The notes: generated by a model not told the origin, from the letters alone. Numbered from the stretch's first letter, positions 1 through 7,135 are shown. The stretch is DNA of 13,589 nucleotides from JBOGFC01 sp050742155 (GCA_050742155.1 JBOGFC010000166.1:1-13589), one strand, 5' to 3'. A program made the numbers and translations.

Positions 1-616
1 CGGCGGCCGGCTCCCCCTCCCCCCCCCGAAACGGCCACCAGAGAAGGATCGCCAGCGGGGCCAGGGCCATCGTCCCGCTCAGGCCCAGCCCGGAGGGGAT
101 GGTGGCCAGCACCAACCCCGCCGCCACCAGGCGGGAGATCGACTCGGCTCCCGTCACCAACCCATAGGACCGGAAGCGCCGCCTTCCGGCCAGGTAGCCG
201 CGCCCCAGGGCGAAGAGGCCGTAGCCGGTGACGATCAAGCCGGCCACGACCGCGAAGGCTCCCTCGCCCAGGAAGAGCCGTCCGCGGGTGGCCCAGACGA
301 ACAGCACTGTGCCGGCCGCCACCACGGCGATCACCCCCGCCGCCGAACCCAGCACTCTTCGGGGGAGACGGTCCGGGCCCAGCGCCAGCTGGCGGGTGGC
401 GAACTGCTCGATGGGAAAGAGCAACACGGTGAAGACCAGGAACTGGAGAGTCCATAGCACCGTGACCGGGGCGAACTCCACCGGCCCCAGCACCCGACCG
501 CCCACCACCTGGAAGAGGTAAGCACCTAGTGCGGCCAGGCCGGAGGCGCCCACCATGTGGGCGGTGCCGTCCCGGCCCAGCCGGGCGGCCAGGCCGGGCT
601 GCTCGCTGATGGTCAT
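1..616 (-). CDS. Polysaccharide flippase (Wzx/MATE-like), 5' part, cut by left edge
   Basis: Starts at ATG 616 (MTISEQPGLA...) and stays open for 205 codons to the window edge; the C-terminal half or more lies outside. The visible part is strongly hydrophobic, with likely membrane segments near residues 22-40, 50-69, 89-109, 119-138 and 160-178, separated by short Arg-rich loops (RQLALGPDRLPRR, GRRRFRS). The stretch GRVLGPVEFAP followed by the FPIEQFATRQLA region resembles the first helices of actinobacterial polysaccharide-export flippases, which move lipid-linked oligosaccharides across the membrane. Family assignment is by motif recognition. It lies 24 bases after the L,D-transpeptidase relic and in the same direction as the LCP ligase, which fits a cell-envelope polysaccharide role. 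No good Shine-Dalgarno is visible. A nine-C run at 19-27 does not break the frame. Confidence 0.75.
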   Translation of the reverse strand, partial: MTISEQPGLAARLGRDGTAHMVGASGLAALGAYLFQVVGGRVLGPVEFAPVTVLWTLQFLVFTVLLFPIEQFATRQLALGPDRLPRRVLGSAAGVIAVVAAGTVLFVWATRGRLFLGEGAFAVVAGLIVTGYGLFALGRGYLAGRRRFRSYGLVTGAESISRLVAAGLVLATIPSGLGLSGTMALAPLAILLWWPFRGGEGEPAA

Positions 617-640
617 CTCTGGTCGGGACGGAATGGTAGG

Positions 641-1103
641 TCAGCCGTAGACGTGCATCGGCATCCCCACCCAGATCTGGAACTTGAGCCAATCCATGTC
701 CCACATCGTCACCGGGATGCACCCGTGCGAGGCCGGGTAGGGAGGGACGCTGGGCGAGCCGTGCACGGCGTAGCCCCCATAGAAGTAGAAGGGGTTCCAG
801 AGCTCGCCCAGATAGGAGACCCGCAGCCCGTTCACATGCCACTGAAAGGTGAAGTCTCCTCAGGGGGGGATGGCCCGTACCAGGTTGCCGCTCTGGTTGT
901 AGAAGAGCTCCCCGTTGCCCGAGGAGATGGGCAGCACCGCTGCCACCTGGTGGTCTTTCACCAGCATGAGGATCTGGCGGCCGATGTCGATCTCCACCCG
1001 GTTGGGCTCGGTGGGCCGGGAGGGGGCGACCGGCTGGTGCCCCAACAGGTCCCAGTAGAGGGACCGGGCAGCTCGAGGTCGGAGCGCTCTCCCACCTCCC
1101 CCC
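641..1103 (-). pseudogene. L,D-transpeptidase (YkuD) 3' fragment, interrupted
   Basis: The minus strand encodes the C-terminal part of a peptidoglycan L,D-transpeptidase, the enzyme class that makes 3-3 cross-links in the cell wall. The N-terminal strand region is at 860-1045 (NRVEIDIGRQILMLVKDH..., ISSGNGELFYNQSG). The catalytic region is at 641-835 (YFYGGYAVHGSPS, YPASHGC). The two halves are in the same frame but separated by a TGA at 860-862, next to a G7 run at 863-869. Family members have a T/P-P-x-G-D/x-F motif exactly there. The Arg normally two residues after the catalytic Cys (SHGCxR) is Pro here (codon 713-715), one base from an Arg codon. Upstream of the TTG at 1045 the same frame reads SLYWDLLGHQPV and then is lost in a C6 run at 1098-1103. 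No signal peptide or complete peptidoglycan-binding domain remains. It is a pseudogene or carries several sequence errors. Confidence 0.75.
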
Positions 1104-1206
1104 GCCGGGGAAGGACACCGCCACGTCGGCCTGCGCCAGGGAGACGAAGGAGAGCAGGGTGTCGTCCCGGCCGTCCGCCAGAGCCCAGGGGCAGTTGCGT
1201 CCAGCC
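1104..1206 (-). pseudogene. Unidentified coding-like fragment between the LCP stop and the transpeptidase relic
   Basis: Directly after the LCP stop, a different minus-strand frame reads GRNCPWALADGRDDTLL followed by SFVSLAQADVAVSFP. Almost every third base in this stretch is G or C, as in the intact neighbours, so it looks like real coding sequence. It has neither a start of its own nor a stop before the C6 run where the L,D-transpeptidase frame takes over. It could be the original continuation of the transpeptidase gene in another frame or a piece of an unrelated gene. I do not recognise the family. Confidence 0.3.
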
Positions 1207-1209
1207 TGG

Positions 1210-2523
1210 TCAGGCCTGGGCGGCGTCGTGTCCCACGATCACGATGACGTCCACGTCCTCGGCCACCTCACCGGGGAGCACCTCCCCGAATCCGATCGAC
1301 TCGAGGACCGCTTCGGCTCTGGGAAGCTCCTCCGGGCGGGCGATCACCAGCGTTCGCTGGTAGTCGGCATGGCGGGCGTCGCCTACCTGCACGATGGGAA
1401 ACCCCTTGTCTTCCAACAGCTCAGCCATCCTCTGGGCGGCTCCGGAGATACCGTTGCCGTTGAGGATCAGGAGTTTGGGAGGTCCGAGGGCCGCCGACGC
1501 CAGATGGGAGCCGGTGCGAAATGCCTCCAGCACCCGCGTCGCCTCCGGGTCCTGGCGCACCAGGTAGGAGACGCCGTCCTGATCGAGGAACCTCACCGGC
1601 AGGGCGGTGGCCTCGGTGTCGTTTGGGCCCACGGACCGCATCTCCCAGGCAAGCTCGATCATGGACCGGTTCGAGAAGCTCTCGTCGGCCGAGACGTGCT
1701 CACCGAGCGCCTCCATCAGACCGCCCAGCTCCGTGACGGTGGACGGACGCTTGGCCTCCTCCAGGATGGCGAAGATCAGGCGCTGCTGCCGGGTGATCCT
1801 TCCCAGGTCGTCGGCTTCCACGGCCACCCAACCACCCTCCCGCAGCTCCTGGTAGGAGCGAGAGCGGGCATAAGCGAGGGCGGTGGGCCCGTCCAGGTCC
1901 ACCGTCCCGGCCGGCACCGACAGTCCCGACTTCTGGTCACGGGCGGGGTATGGGAAGAACATGGTCACTCCCCCCAGCGCATCGACGATGCGAGCGAAGC
2001 CCACGAAGTCCAGCTCCACATAGTGGTGGATGGGAAGTCCGGTGGCCTCCTTGATGGTCTGCACCATGAGGTCGGGTCCCCCCTCCGCGTATGCAGAATT
2101 GATCTTGCCGGACCCGTGCCCCGGTATGTCCACCTTCAGGTCTCGGGGGATGCTGAGGATCTGGACCCTGCCCTCGCCCGGCAGCGTATGGATCAACATG
2201 ATCACGTCGGCCCGCCGTCCTTCGAACTCACCGAACCGTCCCGGGAAGTCGTCAGGGATCTCTGCCCGGCTGTCGGAGCCGATCAAGAGGAAGTTGCGAG
2301 GCTCGCTGGAGGCACTGGGCGCCGCATCGATCGAGGGAAGCTGGGCGGCCGGGATCGTGGCCACCTCGGAGCTGGCCCGATCGGCCCAATACCACACCCA
2401 CGCCACTCCTCCGAACACCGCCAGGTTGGCCACCACCAGCAGCCCAACCACCAGGGCGCGAAAGGGGAGTCGCCTCCCCGCGGACGTGGCGACATACTGT
2501 GCTACGTCGGATTGTCCCGCCAT
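1210..2523 (-). CDS. LytR-CpsA-Psr (LCP) family glycopolymer ligase with LytR_C domain
   Basis: 437 aa from ATG 2523. LCP proteins transfer lipid-linked anionic glycopolymers (teichoic acid, capsule, arabinogalactan) to peptidoglycan outside the cell. A short cytoplasmic N-terminus is followed by one membrane helix (about 22-46) and a linker. The LCP domain covers about 76-255: NFLLIGSDSR at 77-86, RADVIMLIHT at 104-113, the SIPRD Arg/Asp at 124-128, GSGKINSAYAEGG at 137-149, and the late YARSR and RITRQQRLIFAIL motifs at 218-254, which carry the conserved phosphate-binding arginines. The C-terminal LytR_C domain (about 347-431) starts PPKLLILNGNGISGAA and ends DVIVIVG. Length and domain order are normal for the family, so this gene appears intact although its neighbours are broken. 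No Shine-Dalgarno is visible before the ATG; the leader contains hairpins. Confidence 0.92.
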   Translation of the reverse strand: MAGQSDVAQYVATSAGRRLPFRALVVGLLVVANLAVFGGVAWVWYWADRASSEVATIPAAQLPSIDAAPSASSEPRNFLLIGSDSRAEIPDDFPGRFGEFEGRRADVIMLIHTLPGEGRVQILSIPRDLKVDIPGHGSGKINSAYAEGGPDLMVQTIKEATGLPIHHYVELDFVGFARIVDALGGVTMFFPYPARDQKSGLSVPAGTVDLDGPTALAYARSRSYQELREGGWVAVEADDLGRITRQQRLIFAILEEAKRPSTVTELGGLMEALGEHVSADESFSNRSMIELAWEMRSVGPNDTEATALPVRFLDQDGVSYLVRQDPEATRVLEAFRTGSHLASAALGPPKLLILNGNGISGAAQRMAELLEDKGFPIVQVGDARHADYQRTLVIARPEELPRAEAVLESIGFGEVLPGEVAEDVDVIVIVGHDAAQA

Positions 2524-2540
2524 CCCGAAGGGAGGTTACC

Positions 2541-2566
2541 CCGGTTTCCGGAAGCTGGAAACCCGG
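2541..2566. promoter_or_regulatory. Hairpin in the LCP leader
   Basis: CCGGTTTCC (2541-2549) pairs with GGAAACC-CGG (2557-2566, one bulged C) around a 7-base loop. It begins 18 bases upstream of the LCP start codon, inside the 110-base gap between the hydrolase relic and the LCP gene. It could be a leader structure, an attenuator or part of the upstream gene's terminator; no U-tract follows. Function is inferred from position only. Confidence 0.35.
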
Positions 2567-2580
2567 AGGGCCCACCTGTC

Positions 2581-2632
2581 AACTCTGGGTTGCTACCCAC
2601 CGAAGAGGTGGACTACAACCCAACGTTTGCCG
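2581..2632. repeat. Dyad repeat, copy 1; probable terminator after the hydrolase relic
   Basis: Plus-strand arms GGGTTG (2587-2592) and CAACCC (2616-2621) enclose a second stem CCACC (2597-2601)/GGTGG (2607-2611) with loop GAAGA. Read on the minus strand (2630 to 2581), the block matches plus-strand 9822-9871 at 37 of 50 positions without gaps. It begins two bases after the frame-corrected stop of the hydrolase-like gene (2634-2636), so it sits where a terminator would. No poly-U follows, so a rho-independent role is not certain. Confidence 0.5.
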
Positions 2633-2633
2633 C

Positions 2634-2994
2634 TCAGCCGACCGGCACTATCTGGGCGGCGGGGAGATGGACCTGGAAGAACGTCACCAGCCGCGTCGTA
2701 GGCGTCGTCGGCGGCCCCCTCGTCGTAGCCGGGTCGGGTGTCGTTCAGGAAGTCGTGACCCACCCTCTCGTAGAGGATCCACTCGCCTTGAGAAGCGAGC
2801 CGCTGGGCCTCCTGGACCTCCTTGGGCCCGGTCATGTCGTCCTCCCGGCCGTAGAGGCCCAAAAGGGGAACGGTGACGTCGGGCAGTATCCGAAAGGTGG
2901 CCCGGCGGTCCTCCCCGCTCAGCGGGGCGTAGCACAGCGCCACGGCCCGCACCGCCCGGTGCTCTGCCGCGTAGAGAAGGGCCAGCCGGCCTCC
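2634..2994 (-). pseudogene. Dienelactone hydrolase-like alpha/beta-hydrolase, 3' half, frameshifted
   Basis: Read on the minus strand from 2994: GGRLALLYAAEHRAV, then ALCYAPLSG, VPLLGLYGREDDMTGP (acid residue region) and VGHDFLNDTRPGYDE (catalytic His region), the standard C-terminal half of a dienelactone-hydrolase fold enzyme. After DDAYD the family's closing helix is found one base out of frame, as RLVTFFQVHLPAAQIVPVG ending at TGA 2634-2636. One extra base near 2692-2694 explains the shift; without correction the frame runs to 2593. The sequence also stops matching at the nucleophile elbow: the family has G-x-C/S-x-G-G, while here only A-G-G precedes RLALL. The first half, about 100 residues, is absent; sequence beyond 2994 belongs to a plus-strand coding fragment. 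A deletion or assembly join near 2990-3000 is the simplest reading. Confidence 0.7.
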
Positions 2995-3119
2995 TGCCCA
3001 ACCTCTCCCAGCTCTCCCGCATCTACCAGGGCCGCGTGCTGCTCACCAGCCACCATCTCTTCCTGGTCGACCTGGAAAGCGACGACCGGACCCTGCTGCT
3101 GCGAGCCGAGAGCCGCTAG
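2991..3119 (+). pseudogene. C-terminal fragment of an unidentified protein
   Basis: A plus-strand frame ending at TAG 3117-3119 reads LLPNLSQLSRIYQGRV, then LLTSHHLFLVDL, and ends LLLRAESR. About 41 of 44 third positions are G or C, matching genuine genes here. There is no start codon with upstream coding context; on its left the sequence switches abruptly to the hydrolase relic on the opposite strand. I do not recognise the family. It looks like the tail of a gene whose body was removed by deletion or lost in assembly. Confidence 0.4.
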
Positions 3120-3123
3120 CCCG

Positions 3124-3164
3124 ACCCCCCTCCCCGACTTCCCCCGCAAAGCGAGCGAGGGAGG
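3124..3164. repeat. GC-rich imperfect hairpin between gene fragments
   Basis: CCTCCC (3129-3134) can pair with GGGAGG (3159-3164), and CGC-AAA-GCG (3145-3153) closes the tip, with an asymmetric interior. It occupies the gap between the orphan C-terminal fragment and the MoeB relic. It resembles the C-rich and G-rich interspersed intergenic hairpins common in GC-rich genomes, but there is only one copy in the window, so its status as a repeat is a guess. Confidence 0.25.
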
Positions 3165-3183
3165 CGCGGTGTCATCTCTCCCC

Positions 3184-3619
3184 GACAACTTCCCCACCCG
3201 CTACCTGGTCAACGACGCCTCGCTGCACCTGCGGGTGCCGGTGGTGCACGGCTCCATCTTCCGCTTCGAGGATCAGGTGAGCGTGTTCGCCCCCTACCAG
3301 GGGCCCTGTTACCGCTGCCTGTTCCGAGAGCCGCCTCCGCCCGAGCTGGCCCCCCTCCTGTGCGGAGGGGGGCGTGCTGGGGGTGCTGCCGGGGATCATC
3401 GGCTCCATCCAGGCCATGGAGGCCATGAAGCTCCTGCTGGGGATCGGGGAGCCGCTGGTCGGCCGGCTGCTCAGCTACGACGCGCTCAGCGAGCAGTTCC
3501 GCAGCCTGCGCCTGCGACGCGACGCGGGCTGCCCAGCCTGCGCCGACGAGCAACGGCCCCCGCGGCTCGTCGAGTATGACCAGTTCTGCCTGCCGGCCGG
3601 GAGCGTCGCCCGGGCCTGA
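3184..3619 (+). pseudogene. moeB: MoeB/ThiF-type adenylyltransferase, C-terminal half, frameshifted
   Basis: The plus strand encodes the C-terminal half of an E1-like enzyme that adenylates a sulfur-carrier protein (molybdopterin or thiamine pathways). Visible motifs are DNFPTRYLVNDAS, VVHGSIFRFEDQVSVF, the first zinc pair CYRCLF, PPPPEL, then in the next frame SCAEGGVLGVLPGIIGS, QAMEAMKLLLG, LSYDALSEQFRSL, and the second zinc pair CPAC followed by LVEYDQFC. The frames join if one C is removed from the C6 run at 3350-3355. The nucleotide-binding N-terminal half (GxGxxG and the Arg finger region, about 120 residues) is missing; the matching sequence begins abruptly at 3184 after a GC-rich hairpin. 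No rhodanese domain follows. The TGA at 3617-3619 is convergent with the methyltransferase stop, four bases apart. MoeB is favoured over ThiF by the EYDQFC tail. Confidence 0.75.
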
Positions 3620-3623
3620 CCGG

Positions 3624-4340
3624 TCAGGTTTGCCTTTGGACCACCAGCGTGGTGTCGTAACGGCGGCGCACCCCGCACAGGCGAACCAGCCAGTGGAGCC
3701 GGCACTCCAGGCTCTCCAGGGCCACCACCCGCCCTCCTGACGATTCCGCCATGGCAGACAGCTCCTCGATGGTGAGATAGGACACCACCGGGGCACCGAT
3801 GTTGTTCCACCGCCCCAAGATCCCCACCCGGTGCGGGAAGACGGTGGCCACGGCCTGCTTCAGGTAGAAGACCGCCGTCATGGCCGCCGCCGGATAGAAG
3901 ACCGGCTCCACCACCACCAGGTACCCGCCAGGGCGGACCAGCCGGAGCGCGTTGCCCATCGCTCGGCCGGCCAGCCAGCGTGAGGCGCGCCGGGTCCTGC
4001 CCACCAGGTGATGCAGCACGGCCGACATCACCGCCACGTCGAAGCTGCGCCCGAGCCGCTCCTGCAGGTCGGCCTGCAAGACAGATGCCCGATGGGTGGA
4101 GCAACCCAGCCGTTCGGCGGTCAGCCGCAGCATGGCCGGGCTGGGATCGACCCCCACCACGTCGCGGATACCGGTGCGGGACCGCAGGTACTCCAGGGTG
4201 TTGCCGGACCCGCAGCCCACATCGACCAGCGAGACCTGTGGCCCGAGGTGGTCGGCGATCCAGGCGGCCGCCGGTCCCAGGCGAGCGGTCGAGTAGGTCG
4301 GGAGCTGCTCCTCGAAGTACCGGATGACTGGGTCATCCAT
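3624..4340 (-). CDS. Class I SAM-dependent methyltransferase
   Basis: 238 aa from ATG 4340, 17 bases after the sugar transferase stop, so likely co-transcribed. Motif I is VDVGCGSGNTLEYL (39-52), followed by the acidic strand end VVGVDPSPAM (61-70), a loop at VLQADLQ (87-93), the post-IV strand FDVAVMSAVLHHL (100-112) and the GGYLVVVEPVFYP loop (138-150). These are hallmarks of the Rossmann-fold methyltransferases related to UbiE/COQ5. Residues 153-170 are hydrophobic, which could allow membrane contact or a lipid or glycolipid substrate. The substrate cannot be read from sequence. Placement beside a sugar-1-phosphate transferase suggests glycan or lipid-carrier methylation, but that is inference. 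It is the last gene of the minus-strand run and ends convergently with the MoeB relic. Confidence 0.85.
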   Translation of the reverse strand: MDDPVIRYFEEQLPTYSTARLGPAAAWIADHLGPQVSLVDVGCGSGNTLEYLRSRTGIRDVVGVDPSPAMLRLTAERLGCSTHRASVLQADLQERLGRSFDVAVMSAVLHHLVGRTRRASRWLAGRAMGNALRLVRPGGYLVVVEPVFYPAAAMTAVFYLKQAVATVFPHRVGILGRWNNIGAPVVSYLTIEELSAMAESSGGRVVALESLECRLHWLVRLCGVRRRYDTTLVVQRQT

Positions 4341-4357
4341 GGGCGGAGGGTACTCCC

Positions 4358-5638
4358 CTACTTAGCCCCGAAACCGGATAGGACCGTCCAGATGCTCCGT
4401 CCCAGCACCTGCAGGTCCAGCCAGGGCGACATGTGCTTGACGTAGTAGAGGTCGTACGACAGCCGGTCCACCACGTCGGCCTCGGAGTCGGCGTAGCCGA
4501 AGTTGACCTGCGCCCAGCCGGTGATGCCCGGCCTCACCAGCTGGCGGAAGGTGTAGAAGGGGATCGATTCGACATAGAGGTCGGCTAGTCGCTCCCACTC
4601 CGGACGGGGGCCCACCAGGCTGACGTCGCCTCGCAGGACGTTCCAGAGCTGGGGGAGCTCGTCGGCCCGGAACCGCCTCACCACCCGGCCCACCCGGGTG
4701 AGCCGCCCGTCCTCCGGCTGGGGATATGGGGAGGCGGCGCTCTCCTCGTGGACCAGCATGGTCCGGAACTTGTACATGGTGAAGGGCTGGCCGTGCCGGC
4801 CCACCCGCCGCTGGCGGAAGATCACCGGGCCGGGTGAGTTGAGGCGGATGGCCGCCGCCACCACCGACCCCACCACCAGGGCCAGCGGGGTCACCACCAG
4901 CACGGCCACCACGTCCAGCAGGCGCTTGATCTCCTCGTACACACCGGCCCGCTCGAGGGGCACGGTCAGCTCCCAGCCCTCGTGCAGGTGGACGATGGGA
5001 AGCCGCCCGGTGTGATCCTCGTAGATGCGGCTCAGCGAGGCCATCCGGTACCCGGCCAGGTTGGCCGAGGAGACGAAGCGGGCCATCTCGTCGGAGACCA
5101 GGGAGCGGAAGTCCACCACCACCGTGGAGCCGGGGGGCGGGGGCCCATTGGGAGGGGGGCCGGACGGGTCGAGGACGTCCACCACCGCCGCATGAGGAGA
5201 GACGAGCAGGTCGTCGGCCAGTGCCTTCTCCCCCGTCACCAGCACCATGGGCTCTGCCCAGGGACGGCGCCGCCGCACCGCCCGGTGGGCCAGGGCCAGC
5301 CCCGTCCAGAGCAGGAAGGTCCAGGCCAGGAAGGACCGGGACCAAAAGGGCCGGGCCATGACGATGAAAAGCGCGGTCAGCCCCAGGGTGATGCCGATGA
5401 TGGTGAGCGCCCGGCCGTAGGAGGGACGGGGAACGCCGCTGAGCGAGCGAAAGGTGACGTACGAGCCCACCACCGCCCCCAGCACCAGCGATCCGAGCAG
5501 AGGGAAGATAGATCCATAGGGCTGGGCCGCAACCCACGGAAGCGGGGTGTCGAAGAGCAGGTAGGAAGCCCCCTGCGCCGAGGCCGCCAGGGCGAGGAGG
5601 TCCAGAGCCGCGGTGGTGAGAGCGAAGCGGGCCCGCAT
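4358..5638 (-). CDS. Polyprenyl-phosphate sugar-1-phosphate transferase (bacterial sugar transferase)
   Basis: 426 aa from ATG 5638. The enzyme moves a sugar-1-phosphate from a UDP-sugar to undecaprenyl phosphate, the first step of exopolysaccharide or O-glycan assembly at the inner face of the membrane. Predicted membrane helices lie near 8-26, 43-61, 78-95 and 102-117, then a soluble domain with a Pro-rich loop (160-169), and a re-entrant helix near 241-264. The catalytic PGT domain follows: EEIKRLLD (235-242), LNSPGPVIFRQRRVG (266-280), MYKFRTM (288-294), RADELPQLWNVLRGDVSLVGPRPE (324-347; DE is the catalytic pair) and RPGITGWAQVNFGY (369-382). This is the layout of the polytopic WbaP/WcaJ type, somewhat shorter than usual. 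Thirty-nine bases separate it from pepA. The donor sugar cannot be told from sequence. Confidence 0.9.
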   Translation of the reverse strand: MRARFALTTAALDLLALAASAQGASYLLFDTPLPWVAAQPYGSIFPLLGSLVLGAVVGSYVTFRSLSGVPRPSYGRALTIIGITLGLTALFIVMARPFWSRSFLAWTFLLWTGLALAHRAVRRRRPWAEPMVLVTGEKALADDLLVSPHAAVVDVLDPSGPPPNGPPPPGSTVVVDFRSLVSDEMARFVSSANLAGYRMASLSRIYEDHTGRLPIVHLHEGWELTVPLERAGVYEEIKRLLDVVAVLVVTPLALVVGSVVAAAIRLNSPGPVIFRQRRVGRHGQPFTMYKFRTMLVHEESAASPYPQPEDGRLTRVGRVVRRFRADELPQLWNVLRGDVSLVGPRPEWERLADLYVESIPFYTFRQLVRPGITGWAQVNFGYADSEADVVDRLSYDLYYVKHMSPWLDLQVLGRSIWTVLSGFGAK

Positions 5639-5677
5639 CCCGGGTCAGGCTACCAGGAAGAACCCGGCAGGCCCCCC

Positions 5678-7135
5678 TCAGCCACCGGCCAGGTCCTCGG
5701 CCAGGGCCACCAGGGTGCGCACCCCGAAGCCCGACCCTCCCTTGGTCTGGTAGTGCTCGTCCTCCAGCCAGCGGGCCGGCCCGGCGATGTCCAGATGCGC
5801 CCAGGGACGGCTCGCCACGAACTCCTCCAGCAGCTTGGCGGCGTTGATCGCCCCGCCGTAGCGCCCGCCGGTGTTCTTCATGTCGGCCACCTCCGAGTCG
5901 ATGCGCTTGCGGTAGTCCTCGGGAAGCGGCATGGGCCAGACCCGCTCCCCGGCCCGGGCGGCGGCCGCCTCCACTCGCTCCCGCGCCTGGGAGTGGTTGG
6001 ACCACAGGCCGGCGATCTTGTCCCCCAGGGCCACCCGGCAGGCCCCGGTGAGGGTGGCCACGTCCACGATCAGGTCCGGCTCCGCCTCGGCCGCCAGGGC
6101 CAGCCCATCGGCCAGCACCAGCCGCCCCTCGGCGTCGGTGTTGAGCACCTCGATGGTCTTGCCGTTTCGGATTCTCAGCACGTCGCCCGGTCGCTGGGCG
6201 CCCCCGCCGGGCATGTTCTCGGTGAGAGGGGTGATGGCCAGCACCTTGACCGCCGGCTTCAGGGTGGCGATGGCCTGCATGGCGGCCAGCACCGCCGCCG
6301 CCCCCGACATGTCGGTCTTCATGGTCTCCATCTGCTCGGCGGTCTTGATGGAGAGGCCGCCCGAGTCGAAGACGATCCCCTTGCCCACCAGGGCCAGGAA
6401 CCCCTTGGGTCGGGGCGGCTCGTACCAGAGCTCCACCATGCGGGGCGGGTTGTGCGCCCCGGCCGCCACCCCCGCCAGGCCGCCGAACCCCGCCTCGGCG
6501 ATGGCCTCCTCGTCATACACCCTGGCCCGCAGGGCGTGCTGCCCGGCCAGTTGCTCCGCCAGCCGGGCCAGCTCGGCCGGGGCCTTGGCGGCGGCTGGCT
6601 CGTTGACCAGGTCGCGGGCCAGCTTGACCGCCTCGGCCACCACCCGCCCGGTCTCGGCCTCCCCCAGGCCGCCCGGGGTGGCCCCACCCAGCAGCACCAG
6701 CCGTTCGGTCTTGGGCGGCTTGGGCTCCGAGCGGTAGCGGTCGAAGCGGTACTGGCCGAGCAGGAATCCTTCGGCAACCGCCTGGCCGGCCCGCTGCGCC
6801 TCCACCTGGTGGAGAGTGGTGGCCACCTCGGCGAAGCGGGTGGTCCGCCTGCCCATCCATCCGGCCGCCTGCCGAAGCCCCTCCGGGTCAACCTCCTCCC
6901 CCACCCCCACCAGGACCAGGGTCCGGAAGGGAATCCTGCCGGCGGTAGGCACCACGGCCAGCTCCCCGGCCTTTCCCCGAAAGTCCTGATCGTCCAGGTG
7001 GCCGCCCAGCCACTCCCCCAGCTCTCCGGCCGCCCACTCAGCCCCGGGCCCCCATCGGCGGCCGGCAAAGACCGGGACCGCCAGGGCCTGCCCGGAAGCT
7101 TGCTCCACCGGCCGGCCGGCCGAGAACTCGATCAC
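5678..7135 (-). CDS. pepA: Leucyl aminopeptidase (M17 family)
   Basis: 485 aa from GTG 7135, whose last two bases begin the TGA of the upstream adenosyltransferase (GTGA overlap); a longer start at GTG 7168 is possible but would overlap by 37 bases. It is a cytosolic two-zinc exopeptidase that removes N-terminal residues. Metal and catalytic residues keep the spacing of E. coli PepA: K252, D257, D275, D334 and E336 as ligands, K264 and R338 as catalytic residues, within VGKGIVFDSGGLSIK, MKTDMSGAAAV and the family signature NTDAEGRL (332-339). The N-terminal macro-like domain (about 1-155) is present, and so is the late GPARW...GGSGFGVRTL region. Length is normal and the gene appears intact. 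Nothing in it suggests a link to the polysaccharide genes beyond sharing the transcript. Confidence 0.93.
   Translation of the reverse strand: MIEFSAGRPVEQASGQALAVPVFAGRRWGPGAEWAAGELGEWLGGHLDDQDFRGKAGELAVVPTAGRIPFRTLVLVGVGEEVDPEGLRQAAGWMGRRTTRFAEVATTLHQVEAQRAGQAVAEGFLLGQYRFDRYRSEPKPPKTERLVLLGGATPGGLGEAETGRVVAEAVKLARDLVNEPAAAKAPAELARLAEQLAGQHALRARVYDEEAIAEAGFGGLAGVAAGAHNPPRMVELWYEPPRPKGFLALVGKGIVFDSGGLSIKTAEQMETMKTDMSGAAAVLAAMQAIATLKPAVKVLAITPLTENMPGGGAQRPGDVLRIRNGKTIEVLNTDAEGRLVLADGLALAAEAEPDLIVDVATLTGACRVALGDKIAGLWSNHSQARERVEAAAARAGERVWPMPLPEDYRKRIDSEVADMKNTGGRYGGAINAAKLLEEFVASRPWAHLDIAGPARWLEDEHYQTKGGSGFGVRTLVALAEDLAGG

Noticed and set aside
860..862. Possible selenocysteine or readthrough TGA in the L,D-transpeptidase
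   Set aside because: The family has no Cys or Sec at this position; the site is next to a G7 homopolymer and the gene has other defects, so an indel pair or nonsense mutation is simpler.
557..1363. 268-codon plus-strand open frame
   Set aside because: It runs opposite the L,D-transpeptidase relic and the end of the LCP gene; no conserved motif and no plausible ribosome site.
2524..2633. Riboswitch upstream of the LCP gene
   Set aside because: The gap has two hairpins, but I could not match conserved cores of cobalamin, SAM, c-di-GMP or c-di-AMP riboswitches; the element recurs at a gene end elsewhere, favouring a terminator or repeat.
1159..3579. 806-codon plus-strand open frame
   Set aside because: Most of it is antisense to the LCP gene and the hydrolase relic. 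Only its part at 3184-3350 is real, as the MoeB relic, and it leaves that frame at the C6 run.
4362..6005. 547-codon minus-strand open frame
   Set aside because: It overlaps the sugar transferase in another frame; Gly/Arg/Pro/Ala-rich with no family features, a shadow.
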